Positions 31,683 through 43,400 of a stretch of 64,000 nt of DNA are shown piece by piece. The stretch is taken from NCBI GenBank assembly GCA_034440575.1, contig JAOTOL010001633.1:806001-870000 (forward strand), read 5' to 3'. Made by a program: the position numbers and the translations under genes. The notes below the pieces were generated by a model that was not told the origin of the DNA, did not search any database, and saw nothing but the letters and a program-made list of their open reading frames with translations. How positions within the stretch are numbered: position 1 is the stretch's first letter; each line of letters starts with the position of its first letter. This DNA is from Imbricaverruca yamaguchii (taxonomy: Eukaryota > Arthropoda > Thecostraca > Neoverrucidae).

Positions 31683-32539
31683 TACGAGGGGTGCTGAAAA
31701 GTCCCTGGCTTTGGGAGGAAGAAAATGCAGGAGGGTCAATTGATCATTGTTGTATTCAACATACTCCCCTCTTATACGAACACTTATTGCTGCGGTCCTT
31801 CAGTTCTTTTTCTAAACCCTGTTAGAAAAAACGTAAGATTGGACCTCCAGCCACGCCTCAGTATAATTTTGGGCGTTTTAAGTCATTTTTGTGCCCACTT
31901 CGCGGACAGCTTTCTCATGTCCGGAATGTTGCTGATGATGTGGCCAACACTCGCTGGAAATCCTCAGATTCTCAGCTATGACAGCTATGCGACCTTTTCG
32001 CGCACAGCTTTCTCATATCTAGAATGTTGCGGACGATGTGGCCAACTATCGTGGAAAATCCCCAGATTTTTAGCTATGACTAGCTGAAATCCGGCGGTCC
32101 TCGGCAATCATAGCGTGCACAGTGCGCTTCGTCCTTTGTGGTCGCTGAAGTTGGCCCTCCCGACCGGGGTTCATCCGTGACCTCGAAATGTCCAGTCCGG
32201 AATATTGACACCAAGTTTTCATCGCGGAGTATGACGGGCAGTCATCCTTCAAGACTTCCTTCATATCGTCATGGATTTCCGCCGCTCTTTTTCCTTGCAT
32301 AAAAAGAAACTTTATGGCCGCCCGTCCTTCAGTTTTACCAAATCCCGCTATCGGAGCTGCAATCATGTGCTACACCTGCAAAAGACAAATATCCATATAT
32401 ATATTGCATACCATCATGTTATTTTTTGTGTACCGTCCCACTAAGTAGCTGTCCTACCTAAGCTGTAAAGGTTAGGCAGGACAACTATTTCTTCTTTTCC
32501 GATACCCTTAAACCAGGAACTTTTCAGCACCCGCTCGTA
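31683..32539 (-). mobile_element. Short mariner-like DNA transposon
   Basis: The ends are inverted repeats: TACGAGGGGTGCTGAAAAGT at the left matches, inverted, AACTTTTCAGCACCCGCTCGTA at the right with few differences. TA dinucleotides flank both ends, as expected of Tc1/mariner insertion. The 0.86 kb length is shorter than the usual 1.3 kb. A transposase N-terminal relic lies inside on the - strand. Confidence 0.85.
32070..32366 (-). pseudogene. Mariner transposase N-terminal fragment
   Basis: The frame contains IKFLFMQGKRAAEIHDDMKE and CPSYSAMKTWCQYSG, the helix-turn-helix part of mariner transposases. It stops at about codon 98. Downstream sequence is two diverged copies of a roughly 100 bp segment (31895-31990 and 32003-32085), and no DDD/DDE catalytic domain is readable. 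Confidence 0.75.
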
Positions 32540-33767
32540 TAAATATATATATATGTATGTGTGGCAGTCTAAGCGCTGTTGACATCATTGAACAGAAAGG
32601 TTCCGTGTTGCGGTCATCGGATGTGTCCATGTGAGGTTTGTTGGACATTGTTGCTAATGTGTGTATAGTTTGCGTGCCAAACACGACGGACAGTTTCGAC
32701 ACTTGTTTAAGTCGTGGGCAATGCCCAAAGCAGAGACCGACACGTGTGGTCGGAGTGTTCTATGGGAAGTAGAATGTGCGGATGGAGCTTCAGTTTTTGT
32801 AGGACGAAACACGGCCGGAATATGTGGTGGCACGCACAACACGGCACATCAGCACGTACATGTTCCAATGTATTCAACATATGGTCATTCCTGGGCGGTG
32901 CTCATATCCTGCGTTAATCACCGAGCACGGAGGATATTGGGCGACTTCACTTCACGCGCGAATCTCTAAAGACACCACACCACGTAGCTACATTAGTTAC
33001 GTCAGTGGTCGGAGAAAGCCGAGAGCCCATCAGTTCGGATTCGAACTCGGTACCAGACGATTACGGGATCGGCACGCCAGTCGCAAGATTCGCCTTTTGA
33101 ACCAATGACATGCAGTAAATACATACGTATAAGCAAACATAACAAAACAAAAAACAGCAGGATTCCTGTGGCTGGCGATAACATGAGACAAGATGATGCG
33201 ATGCGTACGAAACAAACGACGGCTATCAGCTACTCGTCACGGCCTTATGCGGAGCGCACGATATGCGACATGCTCTTGTTTCGAACGATGAAACCTGTAT
33301 AAACCAAGTCATCTCATGCAACGTTCCGCACCAACATCTTCACAGCCTGACACGCACAGACGGGTGTGAAAATTTATCAAAACACTTGATGGTGCCATGT
33401 CTGTTGGTCGAAATCTCCGTGGTCGTAACGCACACCTCGTGGAATGGTAACACAATAAACAACGCAAAGCATGACCACGAAGCGAATAGCTAAGGCGATC
33501 ATACTCCAATCGAGACCGTGGCATGCTGTCGCACGGTGCACACGTGTCAAACGCAACACATGATCGGTGCGGAAATAACTCCTGTATGATCCCATCTGAC
33601 AGGACTGCATGCGATATAATGCACGAACAAATCTTGTGTGATCATACACAAACGCAAATCTCATCACACACGGTGTGAAACCGCCCGAGAATACGCATTC
33701 CATTTGAACGCACGTCCAAGCGGTTCCAGTCGCTCGTGATCAACTCCCACAGCATAGCGCATATGGG
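32540..33767. other. No gene; possible inverted tRNA-like SINE
   Basis: Around 33020-33130, read on the - strand, GAGTTCGAATCC resembles a tRNA B box with a plausible upstream A box. No other copy was found in the window. Other open frames are unassigned. Confidence 0.3.
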
Positions 33768-33950
33768 CGGGGGCGGCCGGGTAGTTAAAAGGTGTTGAGC
33801 TCTGGATACCAAGGTCCCGTGCTCAACACTCGCACCACTTGTGACATTTCCAACATCGCGGCCCACCGACGGAAGTGTGGGCGGCGCCATTCGCCGCGAT
33901 CGTGTACGAAGTGCGTCGAGAACCACCTAATACACAAGCAACATAGCACG
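33768..33950 (+). mobile_element. SINE family B, copy 2
   Basis: Head GGCGGCCGGGTAGTTAAAAG, a B-box-like region, TGTGGGCGGCGCCATTCG and the end ACCACCTAATACACAAGCAA align with the copies at 20995 and 46393. Confidence 0.75.
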
Positions 33951-34315
33951 TCACCGCTGAAACAAGCGGCGAAGCAGCTGGATCGACGCCACCGCGTGCC
34001 GACAGCCCTCGCCGTATCCTCGGTCGCTCACGACCCTCACTCCAGGTCTCAATATCCCGGCAGCACATCAACAACGGCTCTCCCGAGTCGCCATGGTCTG
34101 TGTGAGATGACATCATCTCACACCAACGGAGACGAGTCACCACTGCACACCACGGCACGCGCCGGCGGACTCCGCTGTGTCCATACCATACGAGCAGCGC
34201 TGGCGCGCCGGGCCCCGCACTGCAGACTACGTCCCTGCCCTGACGACGCCTATGATGATGCTGGGACGACTCGCCGCTCGGGCAGTTGGCCGGCCTGACC
34301 ATCCGCCGGGCCGAC
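33951..34315. other. Probable EXOC2 3' UTR and downstream
   Basis: This lies beyond the EXOC2 stop on the - strand. It is GC-rich at 33970-34300. I found no convincing poly(A) signal. Confidence 0.35.
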
Positions 34316-34415
34316 TTAGTCGGACGAGAAGTCCTCCAGGCCTGGCTCTCTGGTGAAGCACATGATCTGAAGCTTCATGTTGGTTCGGAACTCCTTGAGC
34401 AGGTCCTCGACCAGT
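34316..34415 (-). CDS. EXOC2: EXOC2 exon 17 (C-terminus, stop)
   Basis: Encodes [20 protein letters not shown], then [12 protein letters not shown] and TAA. It matches the final helix of Sec5. The acceptor is CGTTTCAG. The open frame on + over this region is a shadow. Confidence 0.88.
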
Positions 34416-37400
34416 CTGAAACGGACGGGATGGTGGTGTCGGCGCTCCTGACGGCTGTACATCCGCAGATGTACATACAGCCGGCTGTATATTCACAGAT
34501 GTACATACAGCCGGCTGTATATGCACATATGTACATACAGCCGGCTGTATATGCGCAGATGTACATACATCCGGCTGTGTATACACAGATGCACGTACAA
34601 GCGTCTGTACATAATTATCGTAACGCAACCTGAAATTGCACATGCATACAATTTTTATTTTACCCGGACCTGTTTTTTCTGACTGGAGAAGGGAGCATGT
34701 TGCTGCAGCGAGGTTGCCTCCCTAAATGATTTGGCGTAACAGACCCTGCGGCCCCGGGACCCATGACGTTAGGATAGGCTGAAACTTCGATCGTTTAATG
34801 TTCTGAATGAAACTTCGCTTCGATTCACAAGCAGGAGGGTCCAACAATATCTTCGCTTTAGCGAATGAAGCCTGTGTGGGGTTGAATGAATTTCTAGGAC
34901 TTCTGAACTTATAGGGACATCAGCAACAGCCTGGTCCCTCCCTCTCCCGACCTCATGCCTGTGACAATACTGGTGGAATATTGGATCCGGCGCCAGCAGG
35001 AAGGTGGAATAAGATCCTCGTGCTCAAGCAGAACGAGCAGGCCATTATCTTCACAGAAATGTCTTCTTTTTTTTTGCTTGCAGCCGGTAGCCGGTCGCTT
35101 ACCTCTACATATTGTTGAGTACTTCGTTCCGCAACGATCACACCACATGGACGCTAGTGTCGCCCTCAGTATGGAATAGGACAAGCTTTAACACGCGCCC
35201 TGGAGGGCCTCTGAAAACTACGCGCACTGGAGAGGGGGGGGGGGCGGATTCCGCATCCTAAGATCTCGGCTCCTATTATAGCTGGAGTAGGGAAATTTTC
35301 AGGGTAAATGGGTATGGTGTTGAACTCTTGTGTGCGAATTTCATAACCTTAGGTCAATAACTTCAAGGTTAAATGAGGTCGCATATGTCATATTTGGCTT
35401 GTTTTGCGTGGCTTGGCTTGATATGGTCATGGATCGCTGTGATTGATCGGTCACCGGCTCCAGTTACTGAAACCGGGCCGCTCGCCGGTCCGGCGTGAGG
35501 CCCGACGCAATCGGCTTCACCACGAAAGGACTGCAGTACATGAATGCAGTATGGAAACGCAATGACGGTTCACAATGACAAAAATAGAAGTTTTCAGCAG
35601 GGAGTATCATGCAAAATGACATGAATAGCATGACTGTCATTTGTGTTTACGACGACCTTCCAGTTGAACAAGTTTAGTTTCACTGACCCTGTCATGAACT
35701 TAACCTGAGTTGACCTCGATGACCTAGTTTGATCTTGAAACAACATGGCATAACAATATGCATCAAACAGGTCGCAAGTACCGCCATGAACACTTCCCTT
35801 TTGCAGATATACGGGAAGCGCATCACCGCCGATTTTTGTGGTCTGGCGTTTCGAAGTGTTTTGACTGACTGCCTCTGACTTGAGAAAAAATTCAGCCGCT
35901 TTTCGTTTTTCTAGTTTTAAGCGACGCGCCGGACATTTCTAAGCAGGTACACACAAAATGGCGTATATCGACCGGTAACATTGGGAGATATCTACGAAAA
36001 ATTGGAGGGGTGGGCGGATTTTGCCCCCTCCCTCCCTTCCAGTGCGCGTGTTAACCGACTCAAGTTCGTTGAAAGTGTATTGAAATGCTTATTGGAATGG
36101 GTATATCGCGTTTTCTACGGCACAGGCAGCACAATATCGTGCCAGGCCTTTTTGCGATGAAAAGCAGCTCGGACGAGTGTACATACAGACGGCTGTAGAT
36201 ACAGACGGCTGTATATACAGACGGCTGTAGATACAGACGGCTGTAGATACAGACGGCTGTAGATACGGACGGCTGTACATACAGACGGCTGTAGATACGG
36301 ACGGCTGTAGATACGGACGGCTGTAGATACAGACGGCTGTAGATACAGACGACCGTAACAGTCGGCATCTTCCACACGGCAGATGCCAGGAAACGACAGC
36401 GGCGGGGCGGGTGTGGGGGGGGGGACGCTTGTCAAGGGCTGGTGGGTCTGACGAGGATGGGCGGGTCGCAGGGAGCAAGGATGAGCACGAGGAAGTGGAA
36501 GAGATAGTAAGGCAAGTTGACTCTGGGGGAGATCTGGTGTGTTTTGAGGGTCTGCAGCCACTTACTTTAAGTACTACAGTCCCGACGCAGGCGGCTGCGG
36601 GTGAGACAACGCGAGACCTTCCCTCTGAACAAAACGCACAGTTTGCCGAAGCCAGGCAATATCGGCAACACTAGTCTGACATGGTGCTGGAGAAGCGAGA
36701 TGTCATCATCGTCGCGTGTCGAAAAATCCACACCACCGCTGCAGAGGGGAGCGGTGACCTGGGTGGTTAAGAACTCTAACATGAGCGGGGCGGGACATGG
36801 GGAGGTGGAAAATAACACATCGGGAAGCAACAATGTTGCCAGGGGAGCGTAGGATGAGACGCATCCTACCAAACCCTTCGTCTTCATCCAGCTGAGCTTT
36901 GAAGCACAACTATTGATCCATTCGTCGGATTGCTTCGATAAATGCAGCATACACGTCGAGCGACGGCGAAACGAGCCAAAGACCCAAACGGGTCCCAAAC
37001 AGTGATTAGATACGCCGCCGTCGCTCATACAATTTTTCGCCGCTCTCGCCGTTCGTCGCCGTTTGCACCGTTGGCCACCGTTGGCCACCGTTCTCACCGT
37101 TTGTCGCCGGCCGGGTCCTGGTGGTTTGGCAGCGCTTCGGCAGCCTCCACAAACGATACCCTGCAACACCAACGGGCGCTAGCTCCACGGACCGGTGGTG
37201 CGATCACCCAGCCGGCCACGTACAATGCATAAGACGCATCCACCGGTGCAGACTTCCTTCCCACTTGACGTCATCGTACAAGGCGTCAGACACTCAGACA
37301 GCAGCTTTTAGGACCAGGCATTTCACAACGGCACGCCCGGCGTACGCATGGCACCAGTTGTGTTTGCTCACTAGAGTTAGATACGTCATTCCAGTATATC

Positions 37401-40400
37401 CATCAGAGTTAGACATGTCATTTCCATGATCCATCAGAGTTATACATGCCATCTCCGTGTATCCATTACGATTAGACATGTCATTCCCGTGCATACATAG
37501 ACTTGGGTTTGGGGCATAGGCCATTCTCACCAACCACACATACGCCCATCAACCCCTGCCAACAGTCTCATCCGAACCGGGGATGGAGGGCGACAAAAAT
37601 GACCAGTCTATATACAGCCCAACTGCACACAGAAGCCAAATCGCCGACGAAGCTCGGCTAGCTATGGAAGAGCCGACAGCTTGTGACACAGCTTCACGCC
37701 CAACCGATTAGCCGTTTCACTCCCAGACGCACTGCTGTGGCTGCCGTGTGACGGCCCGCCATTGCCACACCGGACCCAGTACGACATACTCCACTGATTA
37801 CTGCCCTCCGACCCAGTTAACACCTAACTAAACCTAACAATTAGCTCGCCGCCAACAACTCAGCTGAGCGCTACACGGCCCCATTCAGACAACACCACTG
37901 GCCACGCCTCAGCCCGACCTGCTGAAATGACCCGACCCGACCAAATCTGAACTGCGGTGGACCATCGTGATCAAGCGTGAGCTGGCCTACCATGCATGAC
38001 ATCACCCACGGTGACCTCCGCTGTACCACATCCATACAGTGACCCATCTGCGGTGACCTGCTCAGTCGGCCGGCGCCGCCCGTTCCCCAGCCGGCCGGAG
38101 AAGGCCCACCCACCTGGCCGACTCGGTGACATACAGCCGCAGGGTCTCCTGCAGGGCGGCCAGGTCGAGCCGCGCCTGCTGACCGCCGGCCGGGCTCATG
38201 CGGCTCACGGAAGTCATCAGCCGACTCAGCTCCTCGGCCACACCCTCCACCAGGTTGCAGAGCACGCGCCTCACCAGCAGCGGCGACACAGAGTACACCT
38301 GCGGCAGTGGGACACACTTAGTTATTTTGGCTTTAGGGCACATCGACCATGCGACACACTGCGGCTAACAGACGACCGGAAACACCGCCTCGTACTTGGT
38401 TAGTTGGGCTTAAGGCCGCCTCGACTGCGTCGGTCACACAACGGGGTGTTTTCATCCAGAAAATTACCCGCTCACATTTTTCCAAAAGATTTCATGGATT
38501 TGTTTGGAAAACATTACAAGCTTTTTGGTGTTGGGAAAAGATCCCTGCAACTGACTGAGAAGTGAAAAAGGAGTTCTTAATATGCGCACCATTATGCTCT
38601 CCGAACCGCAATGCCCTAAAATGTGTCTTCCAAATTCAGAATTCCAAAACATAAATCCAACCCTGGCCGCGGTGACGTGTATACAACGCAGTTTGCAATA
38701 CAAACCACCTCCGCGACACTACAAACTATCACCAGAGGCACACAGCAGTGCGTTGTAAGAGCAGTCGGTGGAGGTGGACGCAGCTACGAACTGCGATGCG
38801 CAACTGTCGATGGATACACCGAGAGAAAGTGAACATCCACATCGGCACACATATAACCACTTCAGGGTAGACATAACTGCTGCGTTCATGAACAAACAGC
38901 CCAGCGTTCTTGTACGGTACAATGAACCAATTTAGGCAAACGAGAGCGCACAGGGCACTTGCAGAAGGAAAACAAGGTAATCCGATCAACAGTATGAGTA
39001 ACTGAACAATTTCTCCACACGGCAGAAAACTTGCACACATCTGTTAGTGTGCATACCCACAATCCAACTAGCTAAGCTCAGGAGCATCAGGGTGCAACAA
39101 ATCGCTTGAATGTTTGTGTTTGTTAATTTATTTATTGGGTGGTTCACGGCGCACTTTATGCGCGATCACGGCTATAGCACCGCCCACTCCGCTTCATCGG
39201 TAGGCGTGTTTGGGAAATGTTTCGATAGGTGAGAGTATTGAACCAGGGATCCTCCAATCCAGAACTGAACACCCTCACCATTCGGCCACCTCCGCCCTGG
39301 CTAGATTCGGCCACCTCTCGCCTACAGAGACATGCGATAGCTAGAGTGGAATGCATTTGGCCCGATATATACGAGACCAACATTAACGTATTTGGCTGGC
39401 TACCACAGGTTGGGACAGCTTTGGGAGTCGAAAACGCCACCGTAATTAAAAAGAGAACTATCGCACTCGGCCACCACACAGCTCTCAAACCTCGGTCAGC
39501 GACAGGCCGTGCTGGCAGTGACGTCATTGCACATGAATGACGTCACGCACCGGTAACGCGTCATCTCTCACCTCGGCGTGGGCGCTGATGCAGTTCATGA
39601 GGATCTCCTTCACGTAGCCGCGCACGTCTGTGGGTGGCCGCCTCACAGCCGACCAGTCAAACCGGCCCTCGTACATACTCATCTCGATAATGCCTGTCGA
39701 ACGGCACCGCCACAACGCCGTCACAACACCGTCATAACACCGCTACAACACCGACGCAACACCGCTACAACACCACCACAACACTGTCACAACACCGTCA
39801 CAGCACCACCAACTAGTCAAACCGGCCCTCGTACATACTCATCTCGATAATGCCTGTCGAACGGCATCGCCACAACACCGTCACAGCACCACCAACTAGT
39901 CAAACCGGCCCTCGTACTACTCATCTCGATAATGCCTGTCGAACGGCATCGCCACAACACCGTCACAGCACCACCAAATAGTCAAACCGGCCCTCGTACA
40001 TACTCATCTCGATAATGCCTGTCGAACGGCATCGCCACAACACCGTCACAGCACCACCAACTAGTCAAACCGGCCCTCGTACATACTCATCTCGATAATG
40101 CCTGTCGAACGGCATCGCCACAACACCGTCACAGCACCACCAACTAGTCAAACCGGCCTCGTACATACTCATCTCGATAATGCCTGTCGAACGGCATCGC
40201 CACAACACCGTCAGCACCACCAACTAGTCAAACCGGCCCTCGTACATACTCATCTCGATAATGCCTGTCGACGGCATCGCCACAACACCGTCACAGCACC
40301 ACCAACTAGTCAACCGGCCTCGTCATACTATTCGATAATGCCTGTCGAACGGCACCGCCACAACACCGTCACGCACCACCAACTAGTCAACCGGCCCTCG

Positions 40401-43400
40401 TACTTTCGATATGCCTGTCGAACGGCACGCCACAACACCGTCACGCACCACCACTAGTCAACCGGCCCTCGACTCTCTTCGATAATGCCTGTCGAACGGC
40501 ATCGCCACAACACCGTAGCACCCCAACTAGTCAACCGGCCCTCGTACATACTTCTCGATAATGCTGCGAACGGCACGCACACACCGTCACGCACCACCAC
40601 TAGTCACCGGCCTGACTATTCGTAGCTGCGACGGCATCGCCCACACCGTCACAGCACCACCACTGTCAAACCGGCCCTCGTACATACCTCGATATGCCTG
40701 TCGAACGGCATCGCCACCCCGTGCTCCCGCCCTCCCCTGCACCGACGCCCCACTGTCCGGCCTGTCTTCGTTGCCGTCGACGGCAGCACCCGTGCCCCTG
40801 CCGGGGGGCCGCCCGTCCGCCCGCGCCCACACACGTCACACACCGTACGCACCCCACGTAACCGGCCCTCGTACATACTACTCGATGTGCCGCCGACGGC
40901 GCCACAACACCGTCACGCACACCACTAGTCACCGGCTCGTCTTATCTCGTATACCTGCCGAACGGCATCGCCACAACACCGTCACAGCACCACCACAGTC
41001 ACCGGCCCTCGTACATACTCATCTCGATAATGCCTGTCGAACGGCATCGCCACAACACCGTCACAGCACCACCAACTAGTCAACCGGCCCTCGTACTACT
41101 ACTCGATATGCCTGTCGACGGCATGCCACAACACCGTCACGACCCCACGACCGCCCTGCATCACGATAGCCTGTGACGGCATCGTCACAACACCGTCTAA
41201 CACCGCTACAACACCCGCACACCGCTACCCCACACGTCACACCGTCACAGCACCACCAACTAGTCAAACCGGCCCTCGTACATACTCATCTCGATATGCC
41301 TGTCGAACGGCATCGCACAACGCCGTCACAACACCGTTAACACCGCTACAACACCGACGCAACACCGCTCACACCCCACAACACTGTCACAACACCGTCA
41401 CAGCACCACCAACTAGTCAAACCGGCCCTCGTACATACTCATCTCGATAATGCCTGTCGAACGGCATCGCCACAACACCGTCACAGCACCACCAACTAGT
41501 CAAACCGGCCCTCGTACATACTCATCTCGATAATGCCTGTCGAACGGCATCGCCACAACACCGTCACAGCACCACCAACTAGTCAAACCGGCCCTCGTAC
41601 ATACTCATCTCGATAATGCCTGCCGAACGGCATCGCCACAACACCGTCACAGCACCACCAACTAGTCAAACCGGCCCTCGTACATACTCATCTCGATAAT
41701 ACCTGCCGAACGGCATCGCCACAACACCGTCACAGCACCACCAAATAGTCAAACCGGCCCTCGTACATACTCATCTCGATAATGCCTGTCGAACGGCATC
41801 GCCACAACACCGTCACAGCACCACCAACTAGTCAAACCGGCCCTCGTACATACTCATCTCGATAATGCCTGTCGAACGGCATCGCCACAACACCGTCACA
41901 GCACCACCAACTAGTCAAACCGGCCCTCGTACATACTCATCTCGATAATACCTGCCGAACGGCATCGCCACAACACCGTCACAGCACCACCAACTAGTCA
42001 AACCGGCCCTCGTACATACTCATGTCGATAATGCCTGTCGAACGGCAACGCCGCAAGACCGTTTGATTGATTATTTGGGCTTAGGGGCGCGCCGACTACG
42101 AGGTCATTTAGCGCCCAGAAAAGCCGTCACAGCACCGTTACAACACCGTCACAATATCGTCACAATATCGACACAACACCGTCACAGCACCGTTACAACA
42201 CCGTCACAATATCGTCAACACCGCCGCAACACCGTCACAACACCGCTATAACACCGTTACAACACCGTTACAACACCGTCATAACACCGCCGCAACACCG
42301 TTACAACACCGTTACAACACCGTTACAACACCGTCACAACATCGTCACAACACCGCCGCAACACCGTCACAACACCGTCACAATACCGTCACAAAACCAC
42401 CGACCAGTCAAACCGGACCTCGTACACATTCATCCCGATAATACCTGCCGAACAGCACCGTCGGAACACCGTCACAACACTGCTACAACACCGTCACGAC
42501 ACGGCTATAACACCGTTACAACAACGTCGCAACATCACCGACCAGTCAAACTGGCCGTCGTACGTACTCACCCAAATAATTCCTACCCAAGAACACCACC
42601 AGAACAAGCGCGAAAAAATGACGTTTTGTACTACTTCCGCGGACTGCCTGGGAAGGGCTGTAAACATACGCATCGCACATCCTTCCCGCTATCGGCTACG
42701 CAGCCCCATCCCTCCTGCTACCGGACACACACCCACCCCCTTACTGCCACTCTCCCCACTGGTGACACCTCTGTTGAACATACGCATTACAATTGATTGA
42801 ATTGTTGAACATAGGTAAAGTAAATTAAAGCCACTAAAGTAAGCATTGTAGATCCGAATGTACGATCTCCGTATAACTCGTAACGTAGGTGTGAAAATAC
42901 GTCTATATAACAGCTTTGGACTCAGCGCGATGGGTGAAATTCTGGTTGAAATAATCTTATTGTTGCATTTATCAAATCCATACTTATGGTATCCACAAGA
43001 GAATAGGCAATGGATGATCTAAACGGAAATTACCACCCAGTTAGTCGTACTGGGCTACTACCGGTAGGTTTGGAGGTGATAGGACGCCAGCCGAACTGAC
43101 CGAGTATGGGGTCCGCCTTCTCCTCCATGTACGCCTCGAACAGCTTCTGCTCCAAATCAGCGAGAACGTCCGTCACCTTCTGCAGACCCTGAGCCACCTC
43201 CGGCGCGGGAAATCTGGCGACACATCAGGTCAGGTCAGGTGAGAACCTTCCTTACTGCCAGTGCCGGGAACCCGACCGGTCGGCTCAGAACAGTCTACAT
43301 AAATTGCTAGCTCAAATCAAATGCTCCAGGTCAAATCAAATGCTCCAGGTCTGATCCGTACCAGTGGTGCAGAAGGTCGGCCACACACGGCCAGTGGGAT

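Noticed and set aside
34286..34633. 115-codon + strand frame
   Set aside because: It is antisense to EXOC2 exon 17 and runs into the 30 bp array.
39694..42590. CRISPR array
   Set aside because: The units are contiguous near-identical repeats without unique spacers, in a eukaryotic intron, and contain exon sequence.
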